This document shows positions 3,838 to 7,402 of a stretch of DNA of 7,402 nucleotides, piece after piece. The DNA comes from Desulfohalobiaceae bacterium (GTDB lineage: Bacteria; Desulfobacterota; Desulfovibrionia; Desulfovibrionales; Desulfothermaceae): assembly GCA_021737115.1 (NCBI GenBank), contig JAIPER010000177.1:1-7402 (forward strand), in the 5' to 3' direction. Position 1 is the first letter of the stretch. The number at the start of each line of letters is the position of its first letter. The translations under genes were made by a program, and so were the position numbers. The notes under the pieces are model-generated. The model was not told the origin of the DNA and searched no databases. It saw only the letters and a program-made list of their open reading frames with translations.

Positions 3838-6024
3838 ATGACTGAAATCAGAAGAAGCTACTGCGGTCTTTGCCACCCGCGCTGCGGCCTGTTATTGCAC
3901 ATTGAAGATGGCAGGATTGTCAAAGTGACGGGCGATCCCGATCATCCGGTCACCCGGGGGGCCATCTGCGAACGGGGCAGGTTGATGCCCGATCATGTCC
4001 ATCATCCGCAACGTCTGAACCATCCCTTGAAACGAGTGGGTCAAAAGGGTGAGGGACGCTGGCAACAACTTTCCTGGGATCAGGCTCTGGATGAGGTGGC
4101 GGACAAACTCTCGAAATTGAAAGAGTCCTTTGGGGCAGAAACCCTGGCCTTCACCCACGGAACCAAACGCACCTACCACTGGGACTGTCGCCGTTTTTTC
4201 AACCTCTTCGGATCACCGAATACCTGCGGGGTGAACAACATCTGCATGTGTCCGAGCTACGCCACTGAATACGCGACCTATGGAGGCATGGCCTGGAGTG
4301 AAGTGCCAAACGCGCAGTGCATTGTCGTCTGGGGGTGCAACGCTTCAAATTCCAGTCCCATCGGCCTCTACCCCCAACTGGTCCGCGCCAGAAAGCGAGG
4401 CGCCAAGATGATGGTCATCGATCCCCGGCGCATAAAAGAAGCCGAAATGGCCGACCTGTGGCTCCAGATTCGCCCGGGCACAGACGCCGCCCTCATGCTG
4501 GGCTGGATCCGCTTGATCATCGAAGAAGGACTGTACGACCATGACTTTGTTGCCAACCAGACCGTAGGCTTTGAGGACCTGAAAGCGGCAGTCGCATCCT
4601 ATACCCCTGAAAAGGTGTCGCGAGTCACCAGAATACCGGCAGAGCTTGTCGCCCAATCCGCTCGCATGTATGCCACCACGAAGCCGGCCGCCATTCCATT
4701 TGGCTACGGACTGGATAAACAGGGTGTCAATGCGACCCAGTGCGCCCGGGGCCGGGCTATTCTCCGGGCCATAACCGGCAACCTGGAGGTCCCCGGCGGC
4801 GAGATATTCAGTACAGCCGGTGGAATCGACAACGTCCTGGATGCGGAACATCTTGAGCTGAACGAGGCCATACCAAAGAGCCAGAGGGCCAAGCAGCTCG
4901 GTTCCGAGACCTATCCCTTTTTCGGATTCCCCGGCTGGGAGAGAAACCGGGCCGCCAACACGAAATTGCCGCACGGATATGTAGCCGCCCCGGAGGCCTG
5001 GCACTCCAATCTGGCGCATGCCAGGCATGTCCTGAAGGCCGCGATAACCGGCAAGCCTTATCCGGTCACGGCGGCGATCACGCTTGCAAGCAATCCGCTT
5101 TTGTCATTTCCGAACACGCAGAAAGTGTTTGAAGCCTTACAATCTCTTCAGCTTTATGTGGTCATGGAATACTACCTGACCCCATCCGCTTCCCTGGCCG
5201 ACTATGTCTTCCCCGCCTCTTCAACCGTGGAGCAGCCTGAGCTCTGGCTGACCAGCGGTTTTTGCATGGCTTGCCCCCAGGGCATAGAACCCCTGTATGA
5301 ACGCCGCAACAGTTATGATTTCTACCGCGGCTTGGGGATGCGTCTTGGCCAGGAAAAGCACTGGCCGTGGGAAACCGTGGAAGAAGTCTACGACTACTGT
5401 CTGCAACCGGCCGGCCTGACATTCAAGGATCTGGTCCGACAGCATGGCTTCTTTGGCAAAAGGGAGTATCGCTGCTACGAAAAGTACGGGTTCGGCACTC
5501 CCAGCGGCAAGGTGGAGCTTCGTTCCTCCATCTTCCATGATCTGGGGTTGCCGCCTCTTCCCGTTTACCGCGAACCCCTCTGGAGCCCTTCGGGAAGCCC
5601 GGAACTGTCAAAGGAATATCCTCTGATTCTCATCACGGGAAGCCGCTTCATGCCAATGTATCATTCTGAACAGCGCCAGATCGAAAAAGCCCGCAAGAAA
5701 ATGCCTGAACCTGTTGTTACGATCAATCCGGCAACAGCGGAAAAAATCGGTCTCACCCCCGGCGACCGGGCTGTCATTGCAACTCCGCTGGGGAAAATTC
5801 GCCAGCGCGTCGCCCTTTCGGATGCCATCCACCCGGACATGGCCGACCTGCAGCATGGATGGTGGTTTCCGGAGCGCATCTCGACCCTGCCGGAACTCTT
5901 CGGAGTCTTTGAATCGAATGCCAATATGCTTTGTCCTGACGATCCGGAGCTCTGCAGCCCGGAAATCGGAAGCTGGCCACATTCGGCCCTGTTGTGTCGG
6001 ATCGAGAAAGAGGAATTCGCATAA
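3838..6024 (+). CDS. Molybdopterin/tungstopterin oxidoreductase, acetylene-hydratase-like group
   Basis: This 728-residue enzyme belongs to the DMSO reductase superfamily. AAGGA at 3826-3830 precedes the ATG by seven bases. Cys9, Cys12, Cys16 and Cys44 should bind a [4Fe-4S] cluster, and Cys138 in NNICMCPSYA is the likely Mo or W ligand. Pterin-binding signatures include VIDPRRIKEAEMADLWLQIR, GTDAALMLG (214-222), TLASNPLLSFPN (415-426), LADYVFP (453-459), the GFGTPSGKVEL segment (551-561) and ITGSRFMPMYHSEQRQ (599-614). Length and many segments (LGSETYPFFGF, TGKPYPV, SLADYVFPAS) resemble Pelobacter acetylene hydratase as I remember it, whose cluster cysteines are 9, 12, 16 and 46. The catalytic Asp13 of that enzyme is His13 here, so acetylene hydration is not supported and the substrate is unknown. 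There is no Tat signal, so it is cytoplasmic, and no separate electron-transfer subunit is adjacent. Base composition is richer in GC than the left half. Confidence 0.93.
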   Translation: MTEIRRSYCGLCHPRCGLLLHIEDGRIVKVTGDPDHPVTRGAICERGRLMPDHVHHPQRLNHPLKRVGQKGEGRWQQLSWDQALDEVADKLSKLKESFGAETLAFTHGTKRTYHWDCRRFFNLFGSPNTCGVNNICMCPSYATEYATYGGMAWSEVPNAQCIVVWGCNASNSSPIGLYPQLVRARKRGAKMMVIDPRRIKEAEMADLWLQIRPGTDAALMLGWIRLIIEEGLYDHDFVANQTVGFEDLKAAVASYTPEKVSRVTRIPAELVAQSARMYATTKPAAIPFGYGLDKQGVNATQCARGRAILRAITGNLEVPGGEIFSTAGGIDNVLDAEHLELNEAIPKSQRAKQLGSETYPFFGFPGWERNRAANTKLPHGYVAAPEAWHSNLAHARHVLKAAITGKPYPVTAAITLASNPLLSFPNTQKVFEALQSLQLYVVMEYYLTPSASLADYVFPASSTVEQPELWLTSGFCMACPQGIEPLYERRNSYDFYRGLGMRLGQEKHWPWETVEEVYDYCLQPAGLTFKDLVRQHGFFGKREYRCYEKYGFGTPSGKVELRSSIFHDLGLPPLPVYREPLWSPSGSPELSKEYPLILITGSRFMPMYHSEQRQIEKARKKMPEPVVTINPATAEKIGLTPGDRAVIATPLGKIRQRVALSDAIHPDMADLQHGWWFPERISTLPELFGVFESNANMLCPDDPELCSPEIGSWPHSALLCRIEKEEFA

Positions 6025-6029
6025 CCCCA

Positions 6030-6176
6030 ATGAATCTCAACTCTATGCAGGTGCGCCTGATTGACGAACAGAAAACGATCCCGGAACTTTTGGTGGACCT
6101 GGTCAAGGAACTTGAAGATTCCGCTCTGGAGGAACGTATTGCCTGGGGGCGGAAGTACTTGAACATGGAAAGTTAG
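6030..6176 (+). CDS. Small hypothetical protein between metal enzyme and desaturase
   Basis: A 48-residue frame runs from ATG at 6030 (or 6045) to TAG at 6174-6176. It begins five bases after the metal-enzyme stop and ends one base before the desaturase ATG, a packing that supports translation. The sequence is largely helical and charged (ELLVDLVKELEDSALEERIA), with no signal, membrane segment or metal motif. I do not recognise it. AGAGGA at 6010-6015 is too far from the ATG (14 bases) to be a good ribosome binding site, so coupling to the upstream stop codon is the likely way it is translated. An upstream GTG at 5994 in the same frame overlaps the metal-enzyme gene and has no support. It could also be non-coding spacer. 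Confidence 0.5.
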   Translation: MNLNSMQVRLIDEQKTIPELLVDLVKELEDSALEERIAWGRKYLNMES

Positions 6177-6177
6177 C

Positions 6178-7188
6178 ATGGGAAAGCACACACAGCAAGA
6201 AAAGAAATCGGATTATGAGTGGCCCTCGTGGTATCATACGCTAAGGAACTTTCGCCGTCCAAGTGCCATAAAAGCCGGTTGGCAACTGACAAATACACTT
6301 CTCCCTTACGGTTGCCTATGGCTGATTATGATTTGGGTAATTCATGAAGGATACCCATATTGGTTGACCCTAATGCTGTCGTTCATTGCTTCCTTGTTTC
6401 TCGTCAGGATTTTCATTCTTTTTCATGACTGCGTTCATGGCTCGTTGTTTCCTATGCAGAGGGTTAACACGTTCTTAGGTCATGCCTTGGGTCTGTTGGT
6501 ATTCACCCCGTTTGATGACTGGCGTATCAGTCATCTTCGGCACCATGCCAGCTATGCCGACCTCGACGCACGCGGGTTTGGCGATATCTGGACCATGACC
6601 CGAACGGAATTTGAGAAAGCCTCGACGGCGCATCAGATAGCATACCGTCTATACCGTAATCCCTTGATACTTTTAGGCATGGGCGCTGTTTTCAGTTTTC
6701 TGCTTCGTTTTCGATTACCAGCGCGAATGTCGAAGCGCAAAGCACGTGCTAGTGTCGTATTTACCAACCTATTCATCGTCCTACTGGTTATGGTAGCTGC
6801 GCGAACCATAGGCTTGCGAACATTCATTCTCATTCAACTGCCGGTGATCTGGTTCGCGGGAATAATGGGAATTTGGCTTTTCTATGTGCAACACCAGTTC
6901 GAAGGAGTGTATTGGGCGCGCAGGCGAGAGTGGGATGCGTTGCGGGCAGCCATGGAAGGCAGTTCTTTTTATAAGTTACCGGCAATACTTCGTTGGTTGA
7001 CAGCCAACATCGGACATCACCATGTTCATCATCTAAGCCCGCGAATTCCGAACTATCAACTCAAGCAGTGCTATGATTCCGTGCCTGAGCTTAAAGACAA
7101 ACCACCACTAACTATCCGGAAAAGTCTATCCGGGATTCATCTGAAACTATGGGACGAAGAGCGAAAACAATTGATCGGTTTTCCCTGA
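6178..7188 (+). CDS. Membrane fatty acid desaturase
   Basis: This 336-residue integral membrane enzyme would introduce a double bond into acyl chains of membrane lipids using a di-iron centre, oxygen and electrons from a ferredoxin-type donor. Three histidine boxes are present: HDCVH at 83-87, HLRHH at 119-123 and HHVHH at 281-285, with His239 in a YVQHQFEG segment as a further likely ligand. Hydrophobic segments lie at about 37-56, 60-80, 98-111, 162-180, 192-208 and 213-236. The pattern and length fit the DesA/omega-6-type family (FA_desaturase fold); the double-bond position cannot be read from sequence. The start ATG at 6178 follows the previous stop by one base; only a weak GGAAAG precedes it. 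The reaction needs oxygen, which contrasts with the oxygen-sensitive type of enzyme encoded just upstream. Base composition is less GC-rich than that gene, so the two may have different histories. Confidence 0.93.
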   Translation: MGKHTQQEKKSDYEWPSWYHTLRNFRRPSAIKAGWQLTNTLLPYGCLWLIMIWVIHEGYPYWLTLMLSFIASLFLVRIFILFHDCVHGSLFPMQRVNTFLGHALGLLVFTPFDDWRISHLRHHASYADLDARGFGDIWTMTRTEFEKASTAHQIAYRLYRNPLILLGMGAVFSFLLRFRLPARMSKRKARASVVFTNLFIVLLVMVAARTIGLRTFILIQLPVIWFAGIMGIWLFYVQHQFEGVYWARRREWDALRAAMEGSSFYKLPAILRWLTANIGHHHVHHLSPRIPNYQLKQCYDSVPELKDKPPLTIRKSLSGIHLKLWDEERKQLIGFP

Positions 7189-7209
7189 ATTGCGGCAGGT
7201 TCATTCCAT

Positions 7210-7402
7210 ATGTCAATAAAACCTGAAGGGAAAGCTCTCCATTTCTTCTGCCGCGTCGCTGTAGGCCTGCTTTCGTTGGCGTTGGCCTTCGCTACCGCAG
7301 CCCCTCTACTCCGCAGCGATGCTTGGTGGATACGTGTCTTCGATTTTCCGCGCATACAGATCGCCGCACTGATGGGGCTGACGCTGGCGATGAACAAGAA
7401 GC
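7210..7402 (+). CDS. Membrane-anchored protein, likely endonuclease/exonuclease/phosphatase family (N-terminus only)
   Basis: An open frame from ATG at 7210 runs 64 codons to the window edge without a stop, so only the N-terminus is visible. GGCAGG at 7194-7199 is a modest ribosome binding site ten bases upstream, and the gap from the desaturase stop is 21 bases. After a short polar start, residues 13-34 form a hydrophobic segment (VAVGLLSLALAFATAAPLL). Then SDAWWIRVFDFPRIQIAAL leads into a second hydrophobic stretch. A WWIRxFDFPRxQ segment at this point is typical, as I recall, of inner-membrane-anchored proteins whose missing C-terminal part is an endonuclease/exonuclease/phosphatase domain. 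That domain lies outside the window, so the assignment is provisional. It probably shares a transcript with the desaturase. Confidence 0.65.
   Translation, partial: MSIKPEGKALHFFCRVAVGLLSLALAFATAAPLLRSDAWWIRVFDFPRIQIAALMGLTLAMNKK

Noticed and set aside
4345..5028. Long minus-strand open frame of 227 codons
   Set aside because: It lies entirely opposite the metal-enzyme gene, which has full family support, and its composition is that of a GC-rich antisense shadow.
3838..6024. Naming the metal enzyme acetylene hydratase
   Set aside because: The catalytic Asp next to the second cluster cysteine is His here, so similarity supports the group but not the activity.
5608..6191. Overlapping minus-strand frames at the end of the metal-enzyme gene
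   Set aside because: They are antisense to conserved coding sequence and show no motifs or ribosome binding sites.

Overview
The window is a bacterial segment with two different halves. The single-subunit tungsten/molybdenum enzyme at 3838-6024 has many visible matches to the acetylene-hydratase group. That, with the type of accessory genes present, suggests an anaerobic or facultative Gram-negative bacterium, perhaps a Desulfobacterota or a related proteobacterial lineage. This is inference; no rRNA or marker gene is present.

The left half (about 1-3820) is an AT-richer accessory region with every gene on the + strand. It opens with a long imperfect hairpin. Then come two overlapping genes I cannot assign to a known system: a 326-residue acidic protein, and a 224-residue protein ending in a ubiquitin-like fold. 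Right after them lies a well-formed integron recombination site (attC, about 1815-1873) with two extrahelical bases. The two-gene unit therefore looks like the payload of an integron gene cassette. The right-hand core of attC also supplies the ribosome binding site of the next gene, an SRPBCC-fold protein with a possible lipoprotein leader.

Behind it is a graveyard of toxin-antitoxin-like modules. There is a 14-codon relic of a DUF6883 gene in front of an intact DUF4926 gene. Next is the 3' half of a PIN-domain (VapC-like) toxin gene with an in-frame stop, which overlaps an intact 73-residue partner gene by ATGA. Last is a frameshifted, 5'-truncated DUF2442 gene. A strong 14-bp perfect hairpin, probably a terminator, closes this half.

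The right half (3838-7402) looks like ordinary chromosomal coding. It holds the molybdopterin/tungstopterin enzyme, a 48-residue hypothetical protein, a membrane fatty acid desaturase with three histidine boxes, and the start of a membrane-anchored protein resembling the endonuclease/exonuclease/phosphatase family. The first three are very tightly packed and may be co-transcribed.

Most worth pursuing are the two-gene ubiquitin-like unit before attC, with an A9 slip-prone tract at its gene junction, and the metal enzyme, which has the acetylene hydratase cysteine layout but His where the catalytic Asp is known.
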